Shown: in pieces, positions 22,038 through 29,230 of the stretch
Layout of the letters: each line of letters opens with the position of its first letter
How positions within the stretch are numbered: the first letter of the stretch is position 1
The notes under the pieces: model-generated
What the model saw: only the letters and a program-made list of their open reading frames with translations
Told to the model about the DNA's origin: nothing
Database searches by the model: none
Made by a program: the position numbers and the translations under genes
IMG/VR virus record: IMGVR_UViG_3300025012_000031
Span: 62,001 to 126,000 of that record
DNA: 64,000 nt
Direction: 5' to 3' (one strand)
From: a virus

Positions 22038-22301
22038 TTAAAATTCTTTCGTCATAAAGATTTCAATTATCATCGCATCAATCGCGCCGCGACTAACAAT
22101 ATTGAGTGAAAACGAATCACCATGACACGTGACAGCGCCACCATCGCCGAAAGATACGAATCCTGCGCTCAGTGGTTTATAGTGCGGAAATTTTTTCGTG
22201 AATGTTTCTGCAATGTCAGAGTGCTGTAATATCGAAGGAAAAAGAATCGGCACCTCGGCGTCAATCTTTGAATCAAACACAATATACTTCGTCTTAAGCA
22301 T
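22038..22301 (-). CDS. hypothetical phage protein
   Basis: 87 aa from ATG 22301 (AAAGGA 9 nt upstream). MLKTKYIVFDSK start and a Gly-rich centre (GFVSFGDGGAV). It resembles small single-domain proteins common in T4-type phages; function unknown. Confidence 0.6.
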   Translation of the reverse strand: MLKTKYIVFDSKIDAEVPILFPSILQHSDIAETFTKKFPHYKPLSAGFVSFGDGGAVTCHGDSFSLNIVSRGAIDAMIIEIFMTKEF

Positions 22302-22316
22302 CAGTGACAATCCTTT

Positions 22317-22478
22317 CTAAAGCATGTCTTTCAATTTTGCCTTGTTTTCATTTTTAACCTTTTGCATGCACTCCGCACACCCGTTTTCAAACACGGTTAT
22401 CTTCTTATCAGGGCTCATACATCGGCACTGACTAATGATTTTACCACAGGAACACTTATTTGTATAATGTTCGCCCAA
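22317..22478 (-). CDS. mini zinc-binding protein
   Basis: 53 aa from TTG 22478 with AAGGAG 8 nt upstream. CSCG, CRC and CAEC give six Cys in pairs. The TTG start suggests low expression. Confidence 0.6.
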   Translation of the reverse strand: MGEHYTNKCSCGKIISQCRCMSPDKKITVFENGCAECMQKVKNENKAKLKDML

Positions 22479-22489
22479 GATGATTCTCC

Positions 22490-23395
22490 TTAATCCATGT
22501 CGTCAAGCAAATCGCTGCAACCGTAGAGTTTATTATCGAAGATGTATTCTGTCACTGCTGGGTAAAGTCTTTCATCAAAGAATCCTTGGTGAAATCCCCC
22601 CTTAAATCCAGCCCGGATTTCTGTTGAGGACAGTTCCATAATGTTTTCGCCGGCAAGAAAGACATGAGGCGCGGAAAGATACCAAGGGTTACGTGATACA
22701 TCAACCGTCTCCCCTTTTCTTGGGGCCACAACGAAACGAACTCGTTTCTCCAATTCTTCCCACTGAAACCAATCTTCAGCATGGTTCGCATTATCCATAC
22801 CCATGATGAATGCGAACCGATATGTATCTTTATACAGCGGGTCTTCATTCAGTGTATTCATGAAGTGAAGCGTTGTCCCACCGAACTTATTGGCTATTTC
22901 ATAATCGAACACTTTGATTCGTGGATCATCAATGGCGAGTTCACACATCCGAAGACGATGTTCAGCATTTTCCATCTTTTTACCGTACACAGATTTGTAG
23001 CAGGGGCACAACCAAACTTCATCAAATTCCTTGGCGGCCTTAAGAACTGTTTTTGCCACTTGAATATGGCCAAGATGAATCGGGTCAAAAGCACCACCCA
23101 TTAATGCGACGTTGATTTTCCTCCCCATTGATTTGTATTGGACGCGACGATTCTTTATCTTTTCCCAGTTCTCTTGAAGCAGAACTTCAACAGAGACACC
23201 CAACTCTTCAGCTGCAACAAAACACGAGGCAATGATATCACCCAGTTCTTCCCTGAAGTTTTTGATGTCGGTGAAGCGACTAAGTTCAATCGCTTCACCG
23301 AGGATATCATTGACTCTGGTTTTTATTGATGATCGGCCGAATGCTTCTTTGAAAACCTCAGCAGTGTGAGCTGATAAATGATCAACATTCTTCAT
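22490..23395 (-). CDS. MazG-like / NMN adenylyltransferase fusion
   Basis: 301 aa from ATG 23395 (AAGGA upstream); ATG 23422 is an alternative. The N-terminal 90 residues resemble all-alpha NTP pyrophosphatases (GEAIELSRF...FREELGDIIAS, with Glu/Asp metal ligands). The rest is a NadD/NMNAT domain: GGAFDPIHLGH (dinucleotide-binding start), PCYKSVYGK, FIMGMDNANH and the ISSTxxR-type ending LSSTEIR. NMNAT joins NMN (or NaMN) and ATP into NAD+ (or NaAD). It would supply the last step of the NadV pathway; the fused NTPase may act on nucleotides or byproducts. Confidence 0.8.
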   Translation of the reverse strand: MKNVDHLSAHTAEVFKEAFGRSSIKTRVNDILGEAIELSRFTDIKNFREELGDIIASCFVAAEELGVSVEVLLQENWEKIKNRRVQYKSMGRKINVALMGGAFDPIHLGHIQVAKTVLKAAKEFDEVWLCPCYKSVYGKKMENAEHRLRMCELAIDDPRIKVFDYEIANKFGGTTLHFMNTLNEDPLYKDTYRFAFIMGMDNANHAEDWFQWEELEKRVRFVVAPRKGETVDVSRNPWYLSAPHVFLAGENIMELSSTEIRAGFKGGFHQGFFDERLYPAVTEYIFDNKLYGCSDLLDDMD

Positions 23396-23723
23396 TGATT
23401 TCTTGTCCTTGATTTTTATCATGTCCGGCCAACTGATCTTCTAATTTTGCAATCAAGAAGGCCACGAGTTCTAGTCGGCGCCGGCCGTATTCACCCGACC
23501 ACATATCGTTGGCGCCCATTGTCGGTCGAGGAACAGGATACGAAACACTGCCACTATGTTTACCCCACCCGCATGCATAAATTCCAACGAATGGATATGC
23601 ATATTTACCGCTGATGTCGGAAAGATTAGAGCAAATCCCTGTAAATTTGTGCACTATCCTACCATCACGAATCTCTTTCAAACCGTCCAGGAAATTTTGC
23701 TTCTGATCATCTGTGAAAATCAT
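23382..23723 (-). CDS. hypothetical protein
   Basis: 113 aa. N-terminal helix, central GKYAYPFVGIYACGWGKHSG, C-terminal helix (RRRLELVAFLIAKLEDQL). It overlaps the MazG/NMNAT start by 14 bp, so the two are coupled. Unknown function, possibly a partner of the NMNAT fusion. Confidence 0.6.
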   Translation of the reverse strand: MIFTDDQKQNFLDGLKEIRDGRIVHKFTGICSNLSDISGKYAYPFVGIYACGWGKHSGSVSYPVPRPTMGANDMWSGEYGRRRLELVAFLIAKLEDQLAGHDKNQGQEINEEC

Positions 23724-23760
23724 AAATACTCCGATTTGGTTAGTTAGATCATTTCAAAAT

Positions 23761-23804
23761 GAAAATGCGGCTGAACACAATGAAAAATGTTCAGCCGCAT
23801 TTTC
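23761..23804 (-). terminator. rho-independent terminator
   Basis: 17-bp stem (GAAAATGCGGCTGAACA and its complement) followed by an AT-rich tail, after 23812-24102. Confidence 0.8.
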
Positions 23805-23811
23805 ATTTGGA

Positions 23812-24102
23812 TTAAACGCCGGTAGAAACCTGGGGGTTGAGAAGATTGGCCAAGGAGAGTTTCATGTTACGACCCTCGGCGATGGTGTTGGCGAGGTCGA
23901 AGTTTTCGCCTTCGATTTTTGCGGCGAATTTCTCGAATTCAATCCGGGCGGCGGCGAGAGCTTTGTTGTTTTCTTCGATCAGCGTCTCGGTTTCTTTGAT
24001 GCCGAGGTCAAGTTCACGGAGCTTGAGTTTGAAGTCGGCGAGGACATCAGCGATACGAGCTTTACCGGTTTTCTGTTTGACCAAAAAGGATGTAAATTTC
24101 AT
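23812..24102 (-). CDS. coiled-coil hypothetical protein
   Basis: 96 aa. Residues 10-80 are one long helix with heptad-like hydrophobics (ADVLADFKLKLRELDLGI...EENNKALAAARIEFEKF). MKFTSFLVKQ at the N-terminus loosely resembles the capsid tags but lacks the x-Glu end. Single-gene unit with its own terminator. Confidence 0.62.
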   Translation of the reverse strand: MKFTSFLVKQKTGKARIADVLADFKLKLRELDLGIKETETLIEENNKALAAARIEFEKFAAKIEGENFDLANTIAEGRNMKLSLANLLNPQVSTGV

Positions 24103-24166
24103 GATTTGTTGCCTTTCGTTTGTTGGTTGATTGGATTATGTAACCCCTTATTAGGTTACATTAAAG

Positions 24167-24239
24167 TGGATGAGTGAGTTAGAATCAAACTAACGACCTC
24201 CGCCCGAATGGCGGTACTCTATCACTGAGCTATCACCCA
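24167..24239 (-). tRNA. tRNA with non-canonical anticodon hairpin
   Basis: Acceptor, D arm (GCTC-AGTGATA-GAGT) and T arm are good and CCA is encoded. The anticodon hairpin is CCGCC-ATTCG-GGCGG with a 5-nt loop; in a 4/7 register TTC is at 34-36 with A33. Isotype unsafe. Confidence 0.58.
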
Positions 24240-24247
24240 ATAAAATT

Positions 24248-24320
24248 TGGTGCGGTGGACAGGAGTCGAACCTGCATCTTCCGCTCTTATGCGGCTGATC
24301 TACCAATTTATCTACACCGC
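24248..24320 (-). tRNA. tRNA with non-canonical anticodon hairpin
   Basis: Acceptor and T arm good, CCA encoded. The anticodon hairpin is CCGC-ATAAGA-GCGG with a 6-nt loop, so no standard anticodon can be assigned. Confidence 0.55.
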
Positions 24321-24400
24321 GAGACGATGCCGCCGACGTACTTCCATAAAGGGGCGGACCTCGATAGAAATATCATCCATCGTCTTTTTCAAAAACTTTG

Positions 24401-24520
24401 CGTGTCATAAAGGATTCGAGCCTTTGTTTCTCCATGCGGAATTACGGCAACCGTTAAATGTGGGAATCGAACCCAGCGCCAACCCAGGTGGATTGTCCTT
24501 TCCTATAGACGAATGACACG
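24401..24520 (-). other. tRNA-like element with two T arms
   Basis: 120-nt minus-strand element. Its ends pair over 8 bp (GTGTCAT plus one / ATGACAC plus one). It contains a D arm (GTCT...GGAC), an anticodon arm with loop CCTGGGT (TGG, C33), a first T arm (24460-24476), about 35 extra nt with an ACGG/CCGT hairpin, and a second T arm AAAGG/CCTTT (24409-24425) next to the acceptor. Either a tRNA with a very large variable insertion or a fusion of two tRNA genes. Confidence 0.55.
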
Positions 24521-24625
24521 TTATAAACAAACTTCTAGTAGAGCGAGTTTAAATCGGAAGGGCGTCGGCCGTTCGCGAATCAAACTCAAACCCCACCTTA
24601 AGATCAATTCCGTATTGTGAAAGCC

Positions 24626-24654
24626 ATTATAATTCATCCTTATGAAGATGTAAA
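24626..24654 (-). promoter_or_regulatory. early sigma70-like promoter
   Basis: TTTACA (24649-24654), 17-bp spacer, TATAAT (24626-24631). Drives the tRNA group 24520-24167. The 100 bp between promoter and tRNA-like element hold no gene. Confidence 0.75.
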
Positions 24655-24662
24655 TGGTTAAT

Positions 24663-24830
24663 TTACATTGGAAGCAATTTAAATTTCTTGATTTCCAAAT
24701 TTACACCGTAAGAACCTGCTGCTTTCACTGCGGCACCGGGACTCTTGTCCCATACTCTTCGGTTAGTGCCGCTTTGGAACCAAGATTTACATTTATGATC
24801 CCAGATCTTATAAACGAACTCTTCATTCAT
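24663..24830 (-). CDS. hypothetical small protein
   Basis: 55 aa from ATG 24830 with GGAGG 10 nt upstream. Basic, aromatic (KCKSWFQSGTNRRVW). Directly downstream of the 2H-phosphoesterase-like gene. Confidence 0.58.
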   Translation of the reverse strand: MNEEFVYKIWDHKCKSWFQSGTNRRVWDKSPGAAVKAAGSYGVNLEIKKFKLLPM

Positions 24831-24831
24831 T

Positions 24832-25239
24832 TTAATAAGTCCTCCCAATTGTTAAATGGAATTTCCAATCACTCGGTCGCCCTGCTTCATCTCGCATCAT
24901 CTTGAGAAACGGTGCATCAACTTCAACGAACCAGTAATGATCCGGGCGATCCCAACCTGTAGTATCTCCGCTACGACGCACATCATGCTTATATCGAAAG
25001 TCAACGATTTCTCCATCATACTTTTTCCAGAACTCACCAACATTCTCTCCGCGGAAAATCGAAACATGCGCATCCCAAGAAGGCTGGTACAAATCAATAC
25101 CCATCATCCGTTTAACCCACCAACGATAGTAGCGGGTGATTTCTTTGTCTACATTAAGGACACACCAATGCTCCGTCTTCTTTTTCATTTCTCCACGAAA
25201 TGGATCATAGATGATTTTTCCTGTGCCCGGATGCCACAT
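24832..25239 (-). CDS. 2H-phosphoesterase-like protein
   Basis: 135 aa. Two H-x-[S/T] motifs, AHVSIFRG (about residues 58-65) and FHLTIGR (about 127-133), are the hallmark of LigT/2H phosphoesterases, which open 2',3'-cyclic phosphates or cleave 2',5' bonds. Spacing of about 70 residues fits the fold. In a phage carrying several RNA ligases a role in tRNA end healing is plausible; cleavage of 2'-5' or cyclic signalling nucleotides is another option. The family call is by motif only. Confidence 0.65.
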   Translation of the reverse strand: MWHPGTGKIIYDPFRGEMKKKTEHWCVLNVDKEITRYYRWWVKRMMGIDLYQPSWDAHVSIFRGENVGEFWKKYDGEIVDFRYKHDVRRSGDTTGWDRPDHYWFVEVDAPFLKMMRDEAGRPSDWKFHLTIGRTY

Positions 25240-25274
25240 TTTCTAAACTCTCTTTGTTCAATTTGTATCAGAGT

Positions 25275-25303
25275 ATTAAATCAAATTTCATCATTAATGT
25301 CAA
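25275..25303 (-). promoter_or_regulatory. early sigma70-like promoter
   Basis: TTGACA (25298-25303), 17-bp spacer, TTTAAT (25275-25280), TGA before the -10; drives the 2H gene. Confidence 0.7.
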
Positions 25304-25451
25304 CAACATTTTTCTTTACAGTGCATTTCTTAGTGACATCATGCTTAATTACAGCATTGCACAATTCCCTAGAATTACATACACCTAGAAGTTCACAATC
25401 AAGACAACAGTCTGTCTTGTTATTTTCACATCTTGAACCATGACACTTCAT
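25281..25451 (-). CDS. mini Cys-rich protein
   Basis: 56 aa from ATG 25451. Eight Cys including C-C-L-D-C and two C-x4/5-C pairs; likely metal-binding or a knotted fold. Its end overlaps the promoter of the 2H gene. Confidence 0.55.
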   Translation of the reverse strand: MKCHGSRCENNKTDCCLDCELLGVCNSRELCNAVIKHDVTKKCTVKKNVVDINDEI

Positions 25452-25454
25452 ATG

Positions 25455-26162
25455 TTATTTCTTTTTCGATTGTTTATCATAATCTATTCGAGTATGATAG
25501 ATACCGTCAAGTTCTCTGACGAGTTTCAATTGGACCTGCCGCAAGATACCGACCCGCATTTGGTCAAGTTGTTTGTCATCTCTCAATCGCTCAATGGTCT
25601 CCCTGACAACGTCGGTCCTGGCAATGGGCTCTAACATTCTATCAGCCCGGCCGCATGAAGTTGCCTCTACGGCATCGGTAATCATGAGGATGCTGGAGTA
25701 TTCACAATCGGGTTTGGGGCACTTATAGCGGAATTTGTCAATTGCCTTAGATTCTGTTTTGTTGCAGATGGCCATGAGCGGAGAGTCGCCGTGATGTTTA
25801 GCGATGACTTGGAGAACTTCCCTTGGCATATCTGTTTGTGTTAAAAGAATCATAACACTGTCAGATACGTGCCTTGTTAGTATTTGATAGGAGATGTGTG
25901 GTTCGAGGTTATCGTGGGGATTTTCTTCTTCTTGATTTTCGGTGAAATAATGTGGGTTGATGATTTTACCGATGTCATGATACATTGCACAGACCTTCAT
26001 AAATGTCTGGTCAAGACCAAGGTCAGCGGCAATAGCTTCAGCAAGAGTCGAGACATTCTGACAATGCCTGAATGTACCCGGGGCAGCAGCTTTGAATCTT
26101 CCTAGTAAAGGATAATCAGATTCGAGATATTGCTTTAAATTTTCACTGTTGAATTCATTCAT
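25455..26162 (-). CDS. HD-domain phosphohydrolase (PgpH-like)
   Basis: 235 aa from ATG 26162 (AAGGTG upstream). HD signature: FRHCQNVSTLAEAIA (about 24-38), MYHDIGKI (about 53-60), then NPHYFTENQ, KHHGDS (about 125-130) and a late ITDAVEA (about 160-166). The order matches HD domains of the 7TMR-HD/PgpH type that degrade nucleotides such as c-di-AMP. A cyclic-nucleotide-degrading, anti-signalling role is a fair hypothesis, not shown. Confidence 0.72.
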   Translation of the reverse strand: MNEFNSENLKQYLESDYPLLGRFKAAAPGTFRHCQNVSTLAEAIAADLGLDQTFMKVCAMYHDIGKIINPHYFTENQEEENPHDNLEPHISYQILTRHVSDSVMILLTQTDMPREVLQVIAKHHGDSPLMAICNKTESKAIDKFRYKCPKPDCEYSSILMITDAVEATSCGRADRMLEPIARTDVVRETIERLRDDKQLDQMRVGILRQVQLKLVRELDGIYHTRIDYDKQSKKK

Positions 26163-26234
26163 TATTTGTTTCACCTTCGTTTGTTTTTGTATCAACGATG
26201 TACCGTTTTATGCATCTTTGTAATCAAAACCCGG

Positions 26235-26322
26235 CGGCGAGGAAGGGAATCGAACCCTTAAACCGATTCATCATCGGCTGGCTGCTTTCCAAGCAGCTGA
26301 CCTACCGTTAGTCAACCACGCC
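26235..26322 (-). tRNA. tRNA-Ser(GGA)
   Basis: Class II with CCGAT/ATCGG variable arm, GCTGC/GCAGC anticodon stem, anticodon GGA. Confidence 0.85.
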
Positions 26323-26413
26323 AAATCTTTTTATTATAGTCTTTAGCTATTACTTGATGTATCTGGTCTTGCTTGTGGTCACATCTGATAGTATGGAATG
26401 ATATAACAATCAT
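26312..26413 (-). CDS. possible micro-protein
   Basis: 33 codons from ATG 26413, ending 11 bp inside tRNA-Ser(GGA). Ribosome site is weak. Listed because other small genes here also end inside tRNAs. Confidence 0.35.
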   Translation of the reverse strand: MIVISFHTIRCDHKQDQIHQVIAKDYNKKIWRG

Positions 26414-26421
26414 GCCGCATT

Positions 26422-26679
26422 CTATGATGGGTTCTGCATCATTTCTTTTATTTTGGTTTTTGCTTTCGTAAGTACGATCATCAACTCATCAAGCTCCCAG
26501 GGACTTAATGAAACCATGCTTGGGTCTTCCTTGTCAAGACCTTGACATATCTGAACCATTAATGCGGACGGACTGTTAACCGGCCTCATTTTTCGCTCTA
26601 TTCGGTTTAGTTCAACCCAGGTCATATCGTCATGACCTATTTTTTCTGTTAGATGATTTGTTATATTTGGATGTGTCAT
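26422..26679 (-). CDS. hypothetical protein
   Basis: 85 aa from ATG 26679 (AAAGGA 9 nt upstream). Helical, Met-rich C-terminus (ELDELMIVLTKAKTKIKEMM). Own early promoter at 26775. Confidence 0.58.
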   Translation of the reverse strand: MTHPNITNHLTEKIGHDDMTWVELNRIERKMRPVNSPSALMVQICQGLDKEDPSMVSLSPWELDELMIVLTKAKTKIKEMMQNPS

Positions 26680-26774
26680 ATCTGTTCCTTTCATCAGGCT
26701 CATGGGTTGGTTTCGAGGCCAACATCTCCCTTTTATGAAAGGGTATCCTATTGTTAAACGACCATGAGGAGCAA

Positions 26775-26803
26775 ATTATATCATTATTCGGCACTCGTGT
26801 CAA
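26775..26803 (-). promoter_or_regulatory. early sigma70-like promoter
   Basis: TTGACA (26798-26803), 17-bp spacer, TATAAT (26775-26780), TGA before it. Overlaps the end of 26784-26930. Confidence 0.82.
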
Positions 26804-26930
26804 TCTTTAATTTCTTTAAATCGGAAATAAGATCGGCCTTTGAATAAGCTTTCCCGACCCAGATCAGATCTGCATAGGTAGCATTTGCTTCGAGCTTTTT
26901 AAGAATTTCATTCAACAGTTCTTCGTTCAT
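26784..26930 (-). CDS. hypothetical small protein
   Basis: 48 aa from ATG 26930 (GGAGA upstream). Leu/Lys-rich helices, acidic N-terminus; possibly a small regulator. No family recognised. Confidence 0.55.
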   Translation of the reverse strand: MNEELLNEILKKLEANATYADLIWVGKAYSKADLISDLKKLKIDTSAE

Positions 26931-26960
26931 AATTTTCTCCACGTGTTGATTGTATAATAA

Positions 26961-26989
26961 AAGTTGCATCAAGATTATCAATGCAACTT
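26961..26989 (-). terminator. rho-independent terminator
   Basis: AAGTTGCAT/ATGCAACTT stem followed on the minus strand by TTTTATTATA; after 27010-27165. Confidence 0.7.
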
Positions 26990-27009
26990 CTAAGAATCAT
27001 TTTATGTAT

Positions 27010-27165
27010 TTACTCTATTGGAACTCTTCCGCTTCCACCGCATACACGACACGTTCCGATGAAGGATTCGAATGGCGGAGTATATTCGTTCTGCTGTGTC
27101 TTACCGGCACCGTTACAATTCGGACAAGTTTTAACTTTGATTTTAATCGTCATTGTTTCGGCCAT
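27010..27165 (-). CDS. DnaJ-type zinc-finger mini-protein
   Basis: 51 aa from ATG 27165 (GGGAG 6 nt upstream). CPNCNGAGK and CRVCGGSGR are two C-x2-C-x-G-x-G repeats, as in the DnaJ cysteine-rich domain. Probably binds one zinc. Role unknown. Confidence 0.68.
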   Translation of the reverse strand: MAETMTIKIKVKTCPNCNGAGKTQQNEYTPPFESFIGTCRVCGGSGRVPIE

Positions 27166-27277
27166 GATAATCTCCCGGGCTGTATAAATGGTCAAGAGGA
27201 AGATGAAGTAATCGAAACCTCGTGTTTTACCACGGCATAGCGTTCGAAGCTAATTTGCCACCTTGGCGCCACCTTCC

Positions 27278-27520
27278 TTATTTCAATTCTTCAAGAAAAT
27301 CTAAATCAACTTCACCTCTATCTAAGACAAGATCAATGTCATCCCAGTTATGAGTCCATATTAATTTAGGATGCAACCAATCAGCGACACTGATTGTCTT
27401 TTCTTTGTGATTCACCGTGACATGCGGCAATGGCATCCATGTTACATGATCAAGAAAACTTACAAGAATCGCTTTTGGTGTTCTTTGTATAATTTTGTCA
27501 TACGAAACTTTTACTGGCAT
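27278..27520 (-). CDS. hypothetical protein
   Basis: 80 aa; beta-rich (ISVADWLHPKLIWTHNWDDID), acidic C-terminus. Starts 2 bp after the stop of 27523-27900 and so shares its late promoter. Confidence 0.58.
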   Translation of the reverse strand: MPVKVSYDKIIQRTPKAILVSFLDHVTWMPLPHVTVNHKEKTISVADWLHPKLIWTHNWDDIDLVLDRGEVDLDFLEELK

Positions 27521-27522
27521 CT

Positions 27523-27900
27523 TTAATCTTTACGACTGCCCGGCGGATAAACCTTTTTCGGATCAGCCGTCTTCATTTCCATTTTAATGTCTTTGTCTGC
27601 ATCAATGAAAGAAAGTAATTCTTTCTCCGTCTTAAAGTAAACTCGATTGGAGAAGTATGAAATTCCGTATGGCCCGCCCGGAGCATTACTAACGCTCACG
27701 TTGAATTGCTTTTTATCTTTTGTGTAGTAAAGAGCACCACCATGATTCTCGGCTGTACCCCACTTGTCTTTATCTTTATGCGAACCTCTGAAGCCGTACT
27801 TTGTTTTAGTAAGGAGTTTTGTTAACATTTCGCTAAAATCATCAGCGGTGAATTTACCAGCGGATTCTTTTATAAACTCGCTAAATTTTTTGATTGTCAT
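27523..27900 (-). CDS. putative capsid-targeted internal head protein
   Basis: 125 aa. MTIKKFSEFIKE|SAGKF is a T4-like capsid-targeting sequence. The mature part is basic and Lys/Tyr-rich. AAGGAG lies before the ATG; a TATAAATA motif between 8-bp arms lies 50 bp upstream, matching late expression. Confidence 0.7.
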   Translation of the reverse strand: MTIKKFSEFIKESAGKFTADDFSEMLTKLLTKTKYGFRGSHKDKDKWGTAENHGGALYYTKDKKQFNVSVSNAPGGPYGISYFSNRVYFKTEKELLSFIDADKDIKMEMKTADPKKVYPPGSRKD

Positions 27901-27924
27901 CTGTATAACTCCTTATGTGAATAC

Positions 27925-27960
27925 CATCTTTAAAGTGCATATACGGTATTTATAAAGATG
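27925..27960 (-). promoter_or_regulatory. late promoter beside a hairpin
   Basis: TATAAATA (27947-27954) with arms CATCTTTA/TAAAGATG (27925-27932, 27953-27960). Confidence 0.65.
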
Positions 27961-27968
27961 ACATGTCT

Positions 27969-28053
27969 TGGAGGAAAGTAGAGGAATCAAACCCCGATGC
28001 TATTAACACCCCCTGGTGTTCAAAACCAGTTTGCCGTCTTGGCGGTACCTTCC
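27969..28053 (-). tRNA. tRNA-Ser(TGA)
   Basis: Class II, CTGGT/ACCAG anticodon stem, anticodon TGA, encoded CCA. Confidence 0.84.
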
Positions 28054-28060
28054 ATATGTT

Positions 28061-28243
28061 TTACGAGTTCATGCCCTTCTGCTGACCGATGTCCCATGCA
28101 TAGTGCTGGGTGTATTGGTTCCAGAAGTCATAAGGGTTTTTTGTTATTCCTTGTTTCCCGGCAGTAACACCCTCATCATATTCGGGTGATAGATGTAATG
28201 CCATCGCTGTTCCCTTTGGAACTAGGGCACTTCTTCTACTCAT
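28061..28243 (-). CDS. hypothetical protein
   Basis: 60 aa. MSRRSALVPKGTAMALH start, then DEGVTAGKQGITKNPYDFW, which resembles short phage proteins containing a single helix-hairpin repeat (A-x2-G...NPY). Function unknown. Confidence 0.58.
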   Translation of the reverse strand: MSRRSALVPKGTAMALHLSPEYDEGVTAGKQGITKNPYDFWNQYTQHYAWDIGQQKGMNS

Positions 28244-28258
28244 TGTTTATTTCTTTCT

Positions 28259-28453
28259 TTAACATGCCAACGGATTATTGAAGATGTCCCAAATTTTAAG
28301 AGCATCATCTTTTATCATATTAGATGCATGTCTTTCACATTTGGTACATTTGATTTTCCATTCATAACCGCCAGGCGAATTTTGAAATTTGATGCGAGCT
28401 TCTGATCCACACCCACACCTCAATTGTTTAATTTCCTTTGACCATAGCTTCAT
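28259..28453 (-). CDS. Lar-like zinc-ribbon protein
   Basis: 64 aa. C13-G-C15-G and C36-x2-C39 zinc ribbon with a W (about 55) at the end, similar in layout to the restriction-alleviation (Lar) family of phages and prophages. Anti-restriction role is possible but unproven. Confidence 0.58.
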   Translation of the reverse strand: MKLWSKEIKQLRCGCGSEARIKFQNSPGGYEWKIKCTKCERHASNMIKDDALKIWDIFNNPLAC

Positions 28454-28898
28454 TAAATTCTTTCCATTCTTTTGTTAGAAACAAGTCAATATAATAAAGA
28501 CCCGGTTCATAGCTTGCATATGAAACGTAATTAACCTGCTTATAGATTTTCTCTTCGCGGCCAGTTGGTACATAATGTTCGTACTTCATCAACGAACTCA
28601 TATTATTGATTCGCCAACGTTGATCATATGGAACTGACAATTCGCATCTTATCGATGATTCGCCGAATTCAACATAAGGACCGTGTGCGCCAACAACAAG
28701 ACGAACATAATCACCCGTAAGTAATGTTCCGTCTATTAGATGAAATTTTCTATTTTGTGACGGCAACCAATTGACGAAATCATGTAAGAGAATTTGCATT
28801 CTTCGGATACGATCTCGACCTAATGTTTTTGGGATATGCCATCCTCTGTCTTCTAACTGTTGACGATAAGCAGTAATCTCTTTTTCTATTTCATTCAT
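28428..28898 (-). CDS. hypothetical protein
   Basis: 156 aa from ATG 28898; earlier in-frame Met codons lie inside tRNA-Met and are unlikely. N-terminal helix, central beta region (TGDYVRLVVGAHGPYVEFGE), C-terminal EWKEFNEAMVKGN. It overlaps 28259-28453 by 26 bp. No family recognised. Confidence 0.6.
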   Translation of the reverse strand: MNEIEKEITAYRQQLEDRGWHIPKTLGRDRIRRMQILLHDFVNWLPSQNRKFHLIDGTLLTGDYVRLVVGAHGPYVEFGESSIRCELSVPYDQRWRINNMSSLMKYEHYVPTGREEKIYKQVNYVSYASYEPGLYYIDLFLTKEWKEFNEAMVKGN

Positions 28899-28910
28899 TG
28901 TTAACCCGAG

Positions 28911-28979
28911 TGGCGATAGGCAGAATCGAACTGCCCCCGCGGACTTATGAAATCCATGGTCATAACCATACATACCGCC
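28911..28979 (-). tRNA. tRNA-Met(CAT)
   Basis: Cloverleaf with GGCAG/CTGCC T arm, loop TTCATAA, anticodon CAT. Elongator Met or lysidine-modified Ile cannot be told apart by eye. Confidence 0.76.
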
Positions 28980-28982
28980 AAA

Positions 28983-29132
28983 TTACCAACGACATCCTTT
29001 CGGACATACCGGACGATTTACTTTTGTTCTCCAAACTCGCTCAAAACATTTAGGACAGAATCCAAATGATGTGATGATTAGATTCTTGTAATATTTGAGC
29101 TGCGATTTAAATCTTGGATATTTAAAATTCAT
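28983..29132 (-). CDS. mini zinc-ribbon protein
   Basis: 49 aa from ATG 29132 (AAAGGTAAAC upstream). CPKC and CPKGC separated by 15 residues; basic. Flanked by tRNA-Met and tRNA-His. Confidence 0.62.
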   Translation of the reverse strand: MNFKYPRFKSQLKYYKNLIITSFGFCPKCFERVWRTKVNRPVCPKGCRW

Positions 29133-29151
29133 TAGTTTACCTTTCTTTGTG

Positions 29152-29225
29152 TGGAGGGAAGTATGGGGTTCGAACCCATGCTCGCCGGGTCACGGCCGAC
29201 GCGACTACCATTATCTTAACGACCC
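29152..29225 (-). tRNA. tRNA-His(GTG) with C33
   Basis: Perfect GTCGG/CCGGC anticodon stem (one G-U), loop CCGTGAC: anticodon GTG, A37, but position 33 is C. CCA encoded. Confidence 0.72.
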
Positions 29226-29230
29226 ATTAA

